A stretch of DNA of 64,000 nucleotides from Cycas panzhihuaensis (GCA_023213395.1 CM041465.1:176583741-176647740), one strand, 5' to 3'; positions 21,216-34,061 are shown, numbered from the stretch's first letter. Program-made: numbers and translations. Notes: a model not told the origin generated them from the letters alone.

Positions 21216-21766
21216 CAGGGGCCCCAATGAACACTTCCTCTATTTCTCCTACTGTGATAGCCCTTGGGATCATCTCTTTTCCTATATTATCTTTACCTTC
21301 TGGGTCCATCCCATGTTTCACCTCTATGGCATTCTTTTTTTTCTTTGCCTCTTAGGTGTATTTATAATAATCCCTTTAGTCTTCTAAAAGTCCCCTTCGT
21401 CTCAATCTTCCCACCATTCCAAAATATACCCATGTTTATACTCATTTGGCTTATTTTTCCATCTTGAACACGTTTTCTCTACCCGTTCAAGCCTTTGGGG
21501 TTCCCAAAGGAAGTGCCTCACTCACTTGGGATCTCGCTTCACTTTTCTAGCGACCTTTGGGACCCTGAAGGGACCCTTTTTGCCATTGTTCCCTTTCCTT
21601 TAATCAAGTCAGTCTCCTCATCCCTGGGTAGCCTCCTTCTAGGGCTCTTATATCCTTCACATTCCCAATTATAGCCTTCTCAGTAACTCATAGCCCTAAT
21701 GCTACCTTCCATACCATTCTGTACTGGTTGACCCTAATGTCGCCCTTCTTTCTAGTCTATCTCAAC
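21216..21766. other. spacer between antisense TATA box and second RNase H, element A
   Basis: This is pyrimidine-rich and collinear with B 13198-13679. A CTTTCTTTCTAG acceptor-like stretch on the plus strand at about 21750 directly precedes the RNase H reading frame, which would suit a spliced sense message. No domain is visible. Confidence 0.4.
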
Positions 21767-22211
21767 GAGGCCTTTACTTCCCTCACCATGGCATTACTCA
21801 TCTTCATCGATGGTGGAAGTCATGGTAACTCAGGCCCTTTTGCTGCCACGTGGATCCTTTATGACCCCTCAAGATATAACTACATACATTTTGGGGGCTC
21901 CCTTCTTGAAGCCGCCAATAATGAAGTTTAATACACAACTATTATTGAAGCCCTCACCGATGTGCTTCACTTCTATCGTGGACTTATCATCCTCATTTAT
22001 GACTCTCAGGTCATGGTGTCTCACCTCACCCAGGTCTACTAGGTGCATTGGCCAATGCCTAACAGCCCTCACCTCGACCACTAGGTCCCTTTTGTCACAT
22101 TTCTCTTCCGTTGATATCCAACATATCCCTCAAGATTGTAATGCTGAGGTAGATGACCTTGTCCATCTCATCCTCGAGCGTTGCCTCCCTCTCCTTGATG
22201 GTCCCCCTTGA
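21767..22211 (+). pseudogene. second RNase H of element A (archaeal/plant-type, after integrase)
   Basis: The domain starts LLIFIDGGSHGNSGPFAATW with the first catalytic Asp intact, then FGGSLLEAANNEV, a TAA, YTTIIEALTDVLHFY (catalytic Glu), LIILIYDSQVMVSHLTQVY (catalytic Asp) and, after a shift, FSSVDIQHIPQDCNAEVDDL (last Asp). This is the archaeal/plant-type RNase H, distinct from the gypsy RNase H upstream of integrase. All four catalytic residues are still visible, although the frame is broken by a TAA (about 21928), a TAG (about 22040) and indels. Confidence 0.8.
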
Positions 22212-22687
22212 GGGACCTGCCTGGTTGCCTATGTGCCCAAGTTTCGGGTCATCCTACTCTCTCGTCTTGCGATCCATTCACACCTCCAAAAGTTAGCCAC
22301 TAATAAGGTTAAACTATGGTGACTGCCAAGTTTTCTCTCTTCACCTTACCATTCGTGTCATCCTAAGTACAGAGTCTTTCTCTTCCTTGTTGTCTTGTGT
22401 GTATAACATTCTAGTTCTAGCATTAATTTGATCTTATCTATGATTGTTACCAATATTTATGTTGCATTTGTATGATAAGGGCATTCCCTTCATCTGTTTG
22501 ATCTTCTTATCAACTCTGGGGCGACGCATAGGTAGCCCCTATGCCATCTCTCCCTTATTTCCTTATCCATGTGTCCCACTACAAGACTCACTATCATCCT
22601 TGACTCATATCATCATCATGTTTGTTATATGTATATGTTACTAGCATTCATCGTCGTGTTACGGTTTCGAGAAATGAGACTCTTTTG

Positions 22688-22699
22688 CCAAGGGGGCAG
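22688..22699 (+). other. polypurine tract of element A
   Basis: CCAAGGGGGCAG directly precedes TGTTTCCCAG, the start of the 3' LTR, and matches the B tract. Confidence 0.8.
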
Positions 22700-25600
22700 T
22701 GTTTCCCAGCTATTGGGAATGGGCATGGGTAAGTTAACTCAGATAAGTACATATATGCTTCTATCCCTTGCCATTATCAGTTCTAGGAAAGGTTGATTGA
22801 AGCATTACATCTACATCACATGATGATTGACTCATTGCATAAGCACTATGCATCTATTACTTGACTGCATTACATCTCAGCTCTTTTCAACTAATGATGA
22901 TCTAGGGATGTATATCCCATGGTGCTCCACAACCCTCCTCCATATCTTGATAATGTTCCCAAGTACCATTTTGCCTTTGTAGCCTAATCACATCACTTAT
23001 TAGTGCATCATGACCCCTAGCACTTCGCCTAGGCTTAGTTGGCATCCTCCACTTATTTGTTGACTTTTCTAGGAACTTCTCACCTTTAATACCTAACTAC
23101 TAGTGGCTTTCCTAAGCCCCATAACCCTTTCTCGCCACCTAGATAGAGTACCATGCCTCTCTAGGCATAAATTTCCCTTAAGCCCTCAGGCTCTCCTCCA
23201 TTTATTTTTCTTATATTCATGTTACACTATGATAAACTTCGAGGTACCACTGCAAACTTAGTGGTACCGCCAAGTTTCTCGCAGGGTGACTATTATAATT
23301 TATTTTTTAAAATCTACCATGGCTAATTTTACATTTATTTCAAAATTTCCATGTGGCAGTGACTTATTCCTAGCCCAAGCTAAACCCTGATCGCTCGATT
23401 AAGTTAGGGTTGGGTTTAAAAACCTAAAAACAACATCATTTCATCTCTTCTTGGCTATCTCACTCAAGTTTTTTATAACACTCTTTTCAAAAATGCCCTA
23501 CAATAAGATAAGTCTACCATATCAACTTCTTAGCCTGCCAACAGCCCTTTGCATCTCTAGATTTGTAGTAGCAGGCATGTACGATGGCTAGCAAAGAGGA
23601 GGGCATACCCCAAGTACTTCATCAAGGGCAAATCTTTCATCTCACTCTAGAGTTCTCCTAGTTTACTACTCCTTTGGGGTTTCACCTATAAACCCCATAG
23701 GATTAGCCTCTTCCTCTTATTTCCTAAGTATATCTACCCATGATCTACACCCAACAAGTACTTATAAGCTTTATTTTGCTCTTCCTTTCTTTAAAACATT
23801 GCAAAAGTTATTTGTCATGCCTTTTCAATACTTTTCTCTCTGATTTTCCTATTGTAAATGGGAGGCAAACCCTCCCTTCCTCGTTTGCTTCTTGTTTCCT
23901 TCTAGCTCTTCCCTAGTTTCTCCAAGGAGGCAACAAGGAAGAGGCTTTCATAGAGAGTGAAAGGAGTAAAGGTAGGGTTTTATACTTAATAAGCCTTCTC
24001 CTCAAGGGCAGCCCCCTTCTCTCCCTATATCTTCCTTCTCCGCGCTTCTCTTAGATTTCCAAAGAGCTATTGGAAAAGAGGTTGCTACTAGTAGTAGTAT
24101 ATGCAGCCCATTACTACACTTGCTCTCAACTTTGCAAACCTTACATAAGTAGGATTTCAGCCCCATACTACACCCAACTTGTTTCTTGGTGTTAGGCTTG
24201 GTTGAGGTTATAAAAGTTACACTTTGCGACTTTTGTAACATTGACAAGAAACATAACTTCATCCATAACCTATTGCTTGCTTTCCAAGGTCTTTCTCTTC
24301 ATCAACTTGGAACTTGGATAGTGTGGAGTACTACAGATATAGAGGGTTATCCATTCTAAGGCTAGTCATCCTCCTTCTCCTCTTAGCCCCCCTTTTCCAT
24401 ATTGTTTATAAGTTAGCATTAAAAGGAACTAAGAGTGATCTTGTGTTGGAAATATTTCTTTTGGTTAAGATAGAATTGCATAATATTACTCCACATATTG
24501 TACATATATCCTATGTGTGCTTGCTACCCCTTGGGAAAGGATAAACATTGCTTGGTTGTAGGTTTCATTCTTGTTGCATATGGAAAGGAAGGGGCGAATT
24601 CTAACCTAGGTATATTTCCACCTTTCCAATCGTTGTTTCTTTTAAACCTTAAAAGTTACAAGATAAAAATGGTAATTACTTTTACTTTGCAATACTTTCC
24701 TTCTCTTTCCATTTCCTTTTAACTTGGGGAAGGCAAGGAAGCCCCCACCCTTCTTCATTGGCATCGTCCTCTCACGTTGTCTGTAGTTGGGGGTAGCACA
24801 AGGAAAGCAAGCATGACAAGGATAGCACTCCTTTCGACTGCCTAGTTCTAGGTATGCCACTTGCTTTCCTTAATCCTCTTTCCCTTACTTTCTTTCTTCT
24901 GCTTATATATCACTTAAAGGAAAGGAAAAGGAAAGGAATTAATGTATGTTATTTGTTCTTAGCTAGCTTGCCTGCCTGTTTGATAAAGTACATATAACTA
25001 GAATCCCACACATTGACATGCCTACTTGGTTGCATTGCTTATTCAACTTGCATCTTTTGCGTATGTCTCACATTATATAGTTATCTTGTTATCTCTCTTG
25101 CTTTCATGTTTTAAAGATAATGAGAGTAAGGATATGTATATATGAGTAAATGAGTGGAGATTTCATGTTATTTTTCTTCTCTTATTTAGAAAGAACCCTC
25201 TTGCATACAAAGGCATATTGTCATATACACATCTCCATTATGTCACTTTACATAGCAACCCACTCATAGACTATTAAAACATTTCCATTATCAACTCATA
25301 CCCCTAAGAATCTCTTAGGTATAACACCTTAAGGGCACCCCCCTTTCAAGGCTCATATTTTTCTTTGATATCTTTTCACTCATCTTTAGTTAGACTACCT
25401 TAGCGCGGTCTTTAGGTCGATTCCTAACCTGTGAGCCTAGTCACCCCGCTAACTCCTTACATGTGTGTTATTGTTTCCTCCTTCTTTTACCAAAACACTT
25501 CCTTCATACCACCCTTCTTACACGAGAAGCCATCCTCGTGCTTATCTTTTCCTCCCTCCTTCAGCCACCTAAGGATGGGATGGCCCTTTTCTTTGAGGTT

Positions 25601-25853
25601 ACTTGGGGAACCGAGGATATCCCTTGTATACTCATTACTCCTAATCGAGGTAAAGTTACCTCAAAGGAAGTTTACACACCATTTGCGAGTCTCGAACCTG
25701 CATTTTGATGCACGAATGCCATTTGTGGGTGATTCTTTCACTTATGCCATAAGATCCTTAGCCTTGGAACCTTTTATTCTTTGCTTTGATCTTATCCAAG
25801 TGTAGTTACTCCCCCCCCCCCCCCCCCCCCCCAACTCCCGAGGTGTGATTCCA
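22700..25853 (+). repeat. 3' LTR of element A (diverged)
   Basis: It starts TGTTTCCCAG like the B LTRs and aligns with them in blocks, most clearly 23260-23420 (GGTACCGC, TAATTTATTTTTTAAAATCT, CCATGGC, GATCGCTCG, GGGTTGGGTTTAAAAA) and the region around 25460-25800. It is longer than the B LTRs, about 3.1 kb, and has diverged heavily. TTTAAAAAC near 23415 could be the core promoter. The end near 25853 is inferred. Confidence 0.75.
25811..25832. repeat. poly-C tract at the end of the element A LTR
   Basis: Twenty-two consecutive C lie within the last part of the LTR, where B has only CCC. It is a second expanded C run in the same element. Confidence 0.9.
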
Positions 25854-28497
25854 TCCACCAATGATTTACTTTTAGGTCCCCTTATGCTCTCACCTTATTA
25901 AAGGCCACACTGTCATTCTATATGGTTTCACATGCATTAGTTCATCACTATTGTATTTTCTTAAACTTAATGCATGCCCAATATAGTTACTAATGAATGT
26001 TGAAATATGAGCAAATGAGGTTGATCGTATGACTTAGGTCAAAGGGGTCTAAGTCAAGAAGGAAAAGAACTTAAAGTGCCATAAGGCACTCATATATCTC
26101 ATGGATATGAGTATAAGGAAGAAAGTGGTATTCTTAGACTAGGGATAATGTAAGTGCATATACTCAAATGAAAATAAAAGAATGAGGAGGGGCAAGCATG
26201 TGTCTCATAGAAGTGAGTGTGGGGATGCAAGGGGGACACCTAAGCTAGGGTTAACATTAGGGTATGTGATCAAATAAAAATAAGGGAATGATGGGGAACA
26301 TAGCCTAAAAGAAAGTAACTAACAACCAACTAATAAGCTAATTATATAGGCATACACATGAAAAGTAGTAATGCCTGGAAAAAAGATAAAAGATAACTAC
26401 TAATCTAATTGAAAGAATGGAGATAAGATCAATCTATCCTAATAGCAAGTGCCCCTAAATGGACTAAATAATGCTCAATAAAAAACTCTTAAGATCTTAG
26501 AGGTCTACTAGGGAACATGTGTCCTAACCATTGACAAGAACTACATGCCTAACCTAATGCAACTACCACTGCCAAGAAAGACTTATCTATCCTATCCTAG
26601 ATTCCTAAATGAACCTAAACATCAAACTCAACCTAGAAATGTGGGAAGGGACTGGTTAGAGAAAGAGGCCTAAAGGATCTAAGACCATAGAATAGATTTA
26701 CTTATAGATAAGTAATTGGGGAATTTGACTCTGACAAGCCTCTAGCTCTAAAAGAAGAAATAAAAAGAGGTTACCACTCTCAATAGGATGAATGGAGTTC
26801 AATTATCTATTAAGACCATACATGTGAGCATGTGGTGGGGATGGACACCCTTTGATAGATTGTTTAGGACATGGATCATAAGACTCTACTCACCTAAAAG
26901 CATATGACCACCTCATTCATTTTGTGATAAAATCTTAGTAAAATGAAAGTGATCCTTCTATATCAGTGTGGGAATAACCCTACCATAAAAGAGATAGGAG
27001 AAATAAATAGCATTCACCTATAATACAACTAATATATAATTTTGACTAAGTGAAAATAATAATAAAACCCTAATTTAGAAAGAGAACATCTTGGCCATAT
27101 GGATTTGGGGACTCACAATAAGTGCAACCCTCTACTTCCTTAGGCCTTCACTAAAGTGTGTAAATAACAAGTATATATAATGCAAAGTGTAAGATACAAG
27201 TTTATTCTTCTCTTCTCTTCTCTTTTCATGTTTCTTTCCTTTTGGTAAAGTAACATACATATAAAGGAGGGGAGAAAGTAAGAAAATTTATGACATGAAA
27301 GCAAGCAAACTTTCTCTTTTCATTTTCAAAATAAAACTATAAATTAAAAATGTCAATTTTGTCTTTATTCTTTTAGAAATAAAATCTACAAAGAAAGGGT
27401 TTTGGGGGAAATTATTTGGAATTTGCTCCAATTACCAATAACTAGTTTTTCATCATAATAAAGCCCTCACATCATGGATTCTACTAAAATGATAAGAAGT
27501 AAGGTGAGCAACATAAGCATACATTGTAATTTCTAAAAAAAGCTGACATTACTTTTGCTCATCAGATCAACTTATAATGGAAAAAAGTTTCTAAGGGTAA
27601 GAATACCCAGAAAACAACATCTATATAGTTTTTGCAAATCACTTTTGTATGTCCCTTTTTGAAGTAATATGTATGACTTTAAACTATACTTCAAGTAAGT
27701 TTTTTATTAAGGCTTCTAAATGAGTTAGGACTCAATTGTCTCAGATGATTCTACATAGACTTTTTATTTAAATTTCTTGATAAAACAAAGTTATTAAATC
27801 TTAGATTGTTCTTTTTTAGGGTGAGACCTTTACTTTGATTTTGAGGTGTTTAATTATTATATGTTTTAGTTATAATTTATGATTATTGATTTTGGGATTT
27901 AGATCATTAAAGGTACTTAATATATGATAAAAGAGCTAGTGATAGATCTTGTATTTCACTAGTTCAATTGAGCATAATCTAACATTCTATCAATTGGTTT
28001 ATTAGCTCATCAAACGATATGGTAGGATGAACACATTACTATCTTAGGGTCTTGCATTAGTTAGAAGTTTTTTCCAATTTATTTATTATAAGTTGATTAT
28101 GTATATCATCATCTTTGGCATGCATTGTAGTGACAATTATTTCAGCTATAATGATGTAATACTTAATGCAACCTTCTAAATCAATATTAATTAACTATAA
28201 ACTAGATAGAAAGTCTTCTAGTCTAGTTAAATATTCAAACTTAAGATCATTTAACTATTATTCAAGGGTAGTGACTTATGAAGTGTCAACTTTATCATAT
28301 TTTATTTTTAAGTTTTTCTAAACTTTAGTAAGTTCATTAATGATATTGAATTCCTATCATTTAGTAACGGATAAAGATGAGAGGATGGCCCCTAAGGCAT
28401 CATAACAATTTATCACATAAATCATATATGCATCTAAGTCATTTATAGAGAATTTCTAAAATTTGCTAGTGATGTATCTCCACAATTTTTGTTGTTT
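25854..28497. other. AT-rich region without recognisable genes
   Basis: No reading frame of meaningful length and no domain is visible on either strand. Base composition drops to AT-rich plant intergenic DNA right after the element A LTR. A short TTCTC run lies at about 27206-27228. The stretch ends where a copia LTR begins. Confidence 0.7.
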
Positions 28498-28817
28498 TGT
28501 TAGATTAATGTTTGTATATAGATGAAATAGAGTTGGTTGTTGGGTGTAATACTCAATTCCATTAGCCCTATGTAAACTCTCTCTATCTTTTGTATTCTAT
28601 ATTAGAGTTGTGGGCCACCTTGATATGTGTGCCACCTCTAAGTAGTCCAATAGGGTTCTTTCTCTAGTGGTGAGGCTGTACTATAAGTATGTACTCTTAT
28701 TTGTTCATAATTGAGTTTTGGCCAATTCTCCAACATGGTGTCTATTCTGTGCATACTTCATCCTTTTGTTGCTCACCATTAGGGTTTGATGTGCTTGTTA
28801 AATTACTAATCCTAACA
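28498..28817 (+). repeat. 5' LTR of copia element 1
   Basis: The LTR starts TGTTAGATTAAT and ends CCTAACA, forming the inverted TGTTAG/CTAACA ends typical of copia. The primer site follows with no gap. Confidence 0.85.
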
Positions 28818-28829
28818 TGGTATCAGAGC
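28818..28829 (+). other. primer-binding site (initiator-Met tRNA), copia element 1
   Basis: TGGTATCAGAGC is a perfect copy of the usual plant copia primer site, complementary to the 3' end of initiator tRNA-Met. Confidence 0.92.
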
Positions 28830-29146
28830 CCAAGGTTCAACCCTTGGAGGCCTTTCTTGTAAATCCTAGTACATGTCATTCATGTTTTTGAGCTTTCAAG
28901 TCTTGTAAATTTTTTGATGTGCCTGTTTCGTGACTTCGTTAAGTTGAAGTTCATTTCAAGTTATATCTGATGCATATTTTGTTATGGGACTGATATCAAA
29001 TTTTGAAGGACTATTTTGATGGTGATGAGAGGCTATTTTCAAGCCTGTTTTGAAGTTTTGTGGCTGTTTGAAGCCTGTTGATACTGCTCGGTGAACTTTT
29101 TCTCTACATGTGGTACCACAATAAATTTGCATGCAGGTGAACTTAA

Positions 29147-30350
29147 ATGACAGGTAAGCTTAAATGGTTTAGGCATATGTGGGAAGCCATTAGACACATA
29201 ATTATCTTAGGAAAAAATAAGGTGTTTACTATTAAATGCATAGGGGAATTCCTAGTAATTACTCTTGATTGTGATGATTACTATATGGAGAATATTTTAT
29301 ATATACTAGGTTTAAAAATGAACTTATTTTTTGTTAGTAAAATAGAGGAGAATGGGATGAGTGTTATCTTTAAAGATAGAAGAGCTATCATCATTGATCA
29401 TGAAGGAAAAATTATCATATAAGGTGTGATGGATAATCATCTTTATAGGCTCTTAGGTAAGTATATAAATTAAAGAGTATATTTAATTATAGACATATGT
29501 AATAATATTCGCTTATGGCATGAAAGATTAGGACATCTACACTTGGCCTTTGGTTGATGAACAAACTAAATATAGCGCATGGTCTTGCAATGTTTAAGTA
29601 AAAAAAGGGTACTTATGAACCTTGCATTTTTATAAAGTAACATAGGAAAAATTTTCTTATAGGTAAGGCTTGGAGGGCAATTAAAGAGTTAAGACTGATC
29701 CACTTTGATATATGTGGTCCTCTACCAACCACTTCACTAAGAGGTGTAAGGTATTTCTTAACCTTCATTGATAATTTTTTTAGTAAGGTTTGGGTTTATC
29801 CTTTAAAGGAAAAGTCTTAAGCATTCAATATTTTTAAAGAATTCAAAGTGAAAGTGGAGAATAAAAGCAAACAAATGATAAAGATATTAAGATCAAATAA
29901 TGGAGGAGAGTACACCTCTAAGTTATTTATCAAATTTTATAAGGATCATAGCATAAAGATGTAGTTAACAATTGTATATACTCCTTAACAAAATAGAGTA
30001 GCTGAGAAGATGAATAGAATATTGGTTGATAAAGCTGAGTCAATGATGAAGGCTAAAAAACTCTTAGAGGTAGTTTGTACAGTAATGTACTTGATAAACA
30101 TAAGTGTAATTAAAGTTGTAAGGAACAAAATACCTAAAGAAGCATGGTCATTATATAAACTTATAATTAGCCATCTCAAAATATTTGGAAGCATAGTGTA
30201 TATGAATATTTATAAAGAGAAATACTAAAATTTTGATGATAAGAGTTTGAAGTACATCCTCATTAGTTATAATGAAGAGAGTAATATGTAACTTGTATAT
30301 GAGTTACATCTAAAAAGGTACATACAACTTACGATGTTATCATCAAAGAG
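29147..30350 (+). pseudogene. copia element 1: pre-integrase region and integrase
   Basis: The open stretch 29147-29422 reads VLYILGLKMNLFFVSKIEE-like text (here ILYILGLKMNLFFVSKIEEN) and VIFKDRRAIIIDHEGKIII, the segment between protease and integrase in copia elements. HERLGHLHLAF follows. The integrase core shows LIHFDICGPLPT (Asp), FLTFIDNF, LRSNNGGEYTSKLF (Asp-to-Asn in SNNG; the family has TDNG) and KMNRILVDKA (usually MNRTL). Frameshifts and TAG/TAA stops are frequent. The 30010-30228 stretch is the most intact piece. Confidence 0.82.
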
Positions 30351-30739
30351 GTAGAGAAATAAGTCTTAAATCAAACTCAAGACCTAGACACTTTGAATAT
30401 ATGGAAAGACAAGGGAAAGTAGATTAAGAAATAATGTAAATCTAATTCTTTAAGATAGTAGTATGTCAAGCCTAAGACTAAGCCAAAAAAAGAGGAAGAA
30501 ATTGAGTAGGAGTTTGAAGATACTTAAGAGACATATTTAGAAGCTAAGGTCACTCTAATTATTAAATAATTCCCCAATTGGTATGTAAAAACCATGGTTA
30601 AAGCTTAATTACTTAAGACAGAAGCTAAGAAAAAGTCAAGGATAAGACTTGTTATGGTTAATTTTGCTTTAATAGTGGATGTATTAGATGGTAATGAGCC
30701 TTTAAGTTTTAAGGAGGCCAACTTGTAATAAAAGTGAAG

Positions 30740-32110
30740 GAGAGCCATGGATGTTAAATTTATGTTGTTGAGCAAAATAAGACTTGGGATTTGGTTGATT
30801 TACCAATAAGCAAGTAAGCAATTGGTTGTAAATGGGTCTATAAGACCAAATTCAGATCAAATTATACATTTGATAAATATAAGGCTAGATTAGTAGCTAA
30901 ATGATTCAAGCAAATATAAGGTATTAATTACCAGGAAATATTTACTCTAGTAGTAAAGATGGTGATGATTAAACTAATACTAATAATCATTACTTAGTTT
31001 AAATTGTAGTTACACTAGCTTCATGTCAAGAGTGCCTTTCCTAATGGGGATCTTGCAGAGGAGGTTTATATGGAACTACCACCTAGATATGTTACCAAGG
31101 GCAAAGAACATTTAGTATATCAATTGAAAAAGGCTTTGTGTAACCTTAGATAGGCTCTAAGAGCCTAGTATTATGAGATTAATTAATATTTTTTAGATAA
31201 TGGATTTGAGAGATCATAAACAAATTTAAACCTATATATCAAATTTAAAGTAAATTTAGTCATCGTTGTAGTTCTATATGTAAATGATATTGTTATCATA
31301 GGGAATAACACCTCAAAGGTTGAAGTCTTGAAGAATGATCTCAAGAAGATATTTGAAATGATAGATCTTGGATTACTTTACTATTTTTTGGGAGTGAAAG
31401 TATAACAAAATCCTAAAAATATTTTTATTTCACAGGCTAAGTATACATAGAAAATTTAAAGGAGATTTAAAATGAAGGATTATAAAATTATTTATACCCC
31501 CATAAAAATAGGTTTATAATTAATAGCTCTAGATGATGATGATGAGTAAATTGATGGCATGATGTTCAAATAACTAGTTAGTATTTTGATCTATTTGACT
31601 ACTACCAGGCCTAATATTTCCTTTATAGTTAGTATATTATCAAGGTTCATGGCTAAACCAAAGTAGATCCATTGGAAATATATAAAGAGGATCCTAAGAT
31701 ATTTGTAGAGGACACTATGATTTGGATTAGAGTTTAGTTAGAATGATAATTTTAGGCTAATTAAATATTCAGATTCTGATTGAGTTGGATATGAGGATAA
31801 TAAAAGGTCCACTTTAGGTTATTACTTTAATATGGCTTTTGTTGTTGTCACTAGCCTAATGTTACTTTATCATATATTGAGGCAAAATATAAAGTTATTA
31901 TTATAGCTATTTCTAAAGCCATCTAGTTGAGGTAGGTGCTTGGTAATTTAGGATCATATTAGGAGGAGGCAACTACATTGTACCATGACAATCAAAGTAC
32001 CTTAAAGATTGCTAAGAATCTAGTATTATATACTTGTACTAAACACATCAAGATACATCATCATTTTATATGTTTTCACCAAATCTCTATCTAAGGATAC
32101 GTTTGATAAA
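30740..32110 (+). pseudogene. copia element 1: reverse transcriptase and RNase H
   Basis: RT text includes KTWDLVDLP, AIGCKWVYKTKF, KYKARLVAK, EVYMELPPRYV and the catalytic box LYVNDIVIIG near 31276, where the family has YVDD; the first Asp has become Asn (GAT to AAT). LLYYFLGVKV follows. RNase H-related text runs from TTRPNISFIVSILSRFM through IKYSDSD and DNKRSTLGYYF. The many stops are mainly TAG and TAA at Gln or Trp positions. The end near 32110 precedes the purine tract. Confidence 0.82.
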
Positions 32111-32161
32111 TTTATATTCTATATTAGCATTAAATCCAATGATATGAGCATTAAGGTGGAG

Positions 32162-32206
32162 TGTTAGATTAATATTCATATGTAGATAAAATAGAGTAGT
32201 GAGTCA
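32162..32206 (+). repeat. start of the 3' LTR, copia element 1 (rest diverged or lost)
   Basis: TGTTAGATTAATATTCATAT and the next 25 bases match the 5' LTR start, after a purine run. Beyond about 32206 I cannot align it to the 5' LTR, and no clear CTAACA end is present. The LTR is truncated, replaced or strongly diverged, so no TSD can be given. Confidence 0.6.
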
Positions 32207-33443
32207 TAGGAGTTACGAAGTCTTAAATGGACTTATTACATATGTCAAGGTGGTTATAGATTTATTTATTGATTATTATCAATCCCACTTATATATTTAT
32301 CTACATTATACTATGTGTTATTCAATTAGGCAAATAGGTTCTTAATGAATGTTGATTATTGTGATGGTAGGCTAACTCTACTTTAAAAACTTATATATTT
32401 ATGTGTTAGTTTAGTTCTATGTTTTGATCTTATTCACATGTTTTAGTTACTTAGAGACATTGACCTTGTAGTTGGCATAATTCAAGCTGATAAACAATAA
32501 AGTTTTAGTTAGGGGATGGAACTCCTAATAGAAAAGCCATTAGGAGTGAATGGGAGTTGTCTTGTTAAAAAATGGGGTGTGCTTAAGTCCTTAAAAAGAT
32601 TGTCAAGAGGCACATGGTATAAAATTAGAGTAAGACCTTATGTCCACTAACAAAAAAATTGATTTAAAAAAATATTATGATTATATTCAAGAAATTATAT
32701 AAATTTTAGGAGATTTTGTTGTTAGCTTGTTAAATTAACATCCGCAAATTATAGTGAAGTAGAAACTTCAAAAATGAATATTTGTAATGTATATTAGTGT
32801 GTGTTTATGTAAAATGCTTAGAATCATTTATTAATATGATGATTACATAGAAATTTAATCATTAAATATATAGTGTTTATATATGGTTAATGAAAATGTA
32901 AAAATAAATTAAGGTGAAAAAATTGCAAATTATTAATTCATTAATGAATAATGATTTGTTTTCTTACTTTAAAATACTTGAATTAAATATTCATTAAAAC
33001 ATGATTGATATTAAAATATATGAGACTTAATATCTAACTGCCCCAATGTGAAGTATAAAATTCCCTTTAATGTAAAATTGCCCCTTTTACCTAAAAGAAA
33101 TTAACTTTTATTTATAATATAAAAACTAGTATAAGGTGGATAAGGTAAAAGAATTTACATAACAAGTATTAACAAGCATGAATATGTGAATATGAGAGAA
33201 TAGTAAACAAATGATGTTATGCTTGAAGTTTATATAAAAAAGGAATATTCTTTAGTTGTATTTGTAAGAAAATATGGAGATATATACATTAGAAACATTT
33301 TAGTTATAAGTATGACATAGGGCTAATACATTATGATATAAAGAGATGCTAATAAACATTAGTCTGAAATGCTAATAAGCATTAAAATAATGCTATGTTT
33401 TGTAAAATATATATGTTCATTAAATGGTAGTATTTTTTTCTTT

Positions 33444-33493
33444 TGGTGGGGTGGGTGCAAGGGGGGAGGGGGAAGGGAAGGGGCTAGGGGTAA
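33444..33493 (+). repeat. G-rich block with quadruplex-forming pattern
   Basis: It contains GGTGGGGTGGG, GGGGGGAGGGGG, GGGAAGGGG and CTAGGGG within 50 bases, i.e. more than four G runs of three or more with loops of one to five bases. It stands out sharply in AT-rich surroundings. Confidence 0.75.
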
Positions 33494-34061
33494 GTTTAAT
33501 GGCCCAAGAAACAATTAAAAGCAATGTTATAAGAGGGACTAGAATGCTCTAAAATATCAAATGTTATAAGGATAAAAAAGCAGGATATTAAATCTTAAAA
33601 AATCATCTAATAATCATAAAAATAGAGCATCTCACTCCAACCATTGATCACCAACACGAATAAATAGTGAGCATCAAGCATGAACTTTGGTCTAGAAGGT
33701 TTGTGATGACAAAGGAGACCTGACAAGCCTACAAATACATTAGATTGATTTGATTTGTATGGTAGGTTGCAAGGGAGGGAGATAATGGTGACTAGGATTG
33801 TTATTGTAAGTCCATCAATCACAAATAATGATGAATCAATTTTAATTATATATAAGGAATAATACAACAAATTGAATGGTGGATGCATTAAGTTTTAAAC
33901 AAATTATAATGACATAATTCCATATGCTTAAAAAATCATGCATAATTTGGCCCTATCCACTATGGGCTTTTACTAGTATATGATGTAACAACAATGTCTG
34001 GTAGAGAAATAGATAAATGTGAAAGATAAAATTAAGATTTTTTTATTATTTATTATTACTT

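Larger units (their letters stand above)
17048..25853 (+). mobile_element. Ty3/gypsy element A, right part with 3' LTR
   Basis: This is the rest of the element split by B: integrase C-terminal half, the antisense PMD gene, the second RNase H, polypurine tract and a diverged 3' LTR from 22700. Everything is collinear with B 9165-17042. The right end is approximate: the LTR tail is recognisable as far as GTAGTTACTCCC before a C tract at 25811. No right TSD can be checked because the left end is outside the window. Confidence 0.85.
28498..32206 (+). mobile_element. Ty1/copia element 1 (decayed, gag missing)
   Basis: The element has a 320-bp 5' LTR, an initiator-Met tRNA primer site, and a pol order of integrase, RT, RNase H, which defines Ty1/copia. 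The 3' LTR start follows the purine run TTAAGGTGGAG. Only about 330 bases separate the primer site from the first readable text, which is already the protease/integrase junction, so gag and most of protease have been deleted. It is heavily broken. Confidence 0.85.

Noticed and set aside
33607-33888. Possible minus-strand small gene of 93 codons
   Set aside because: No domain, no homologous context, no promoter or splice signals that I can see, and composition equal to the AT-rich surroundings.
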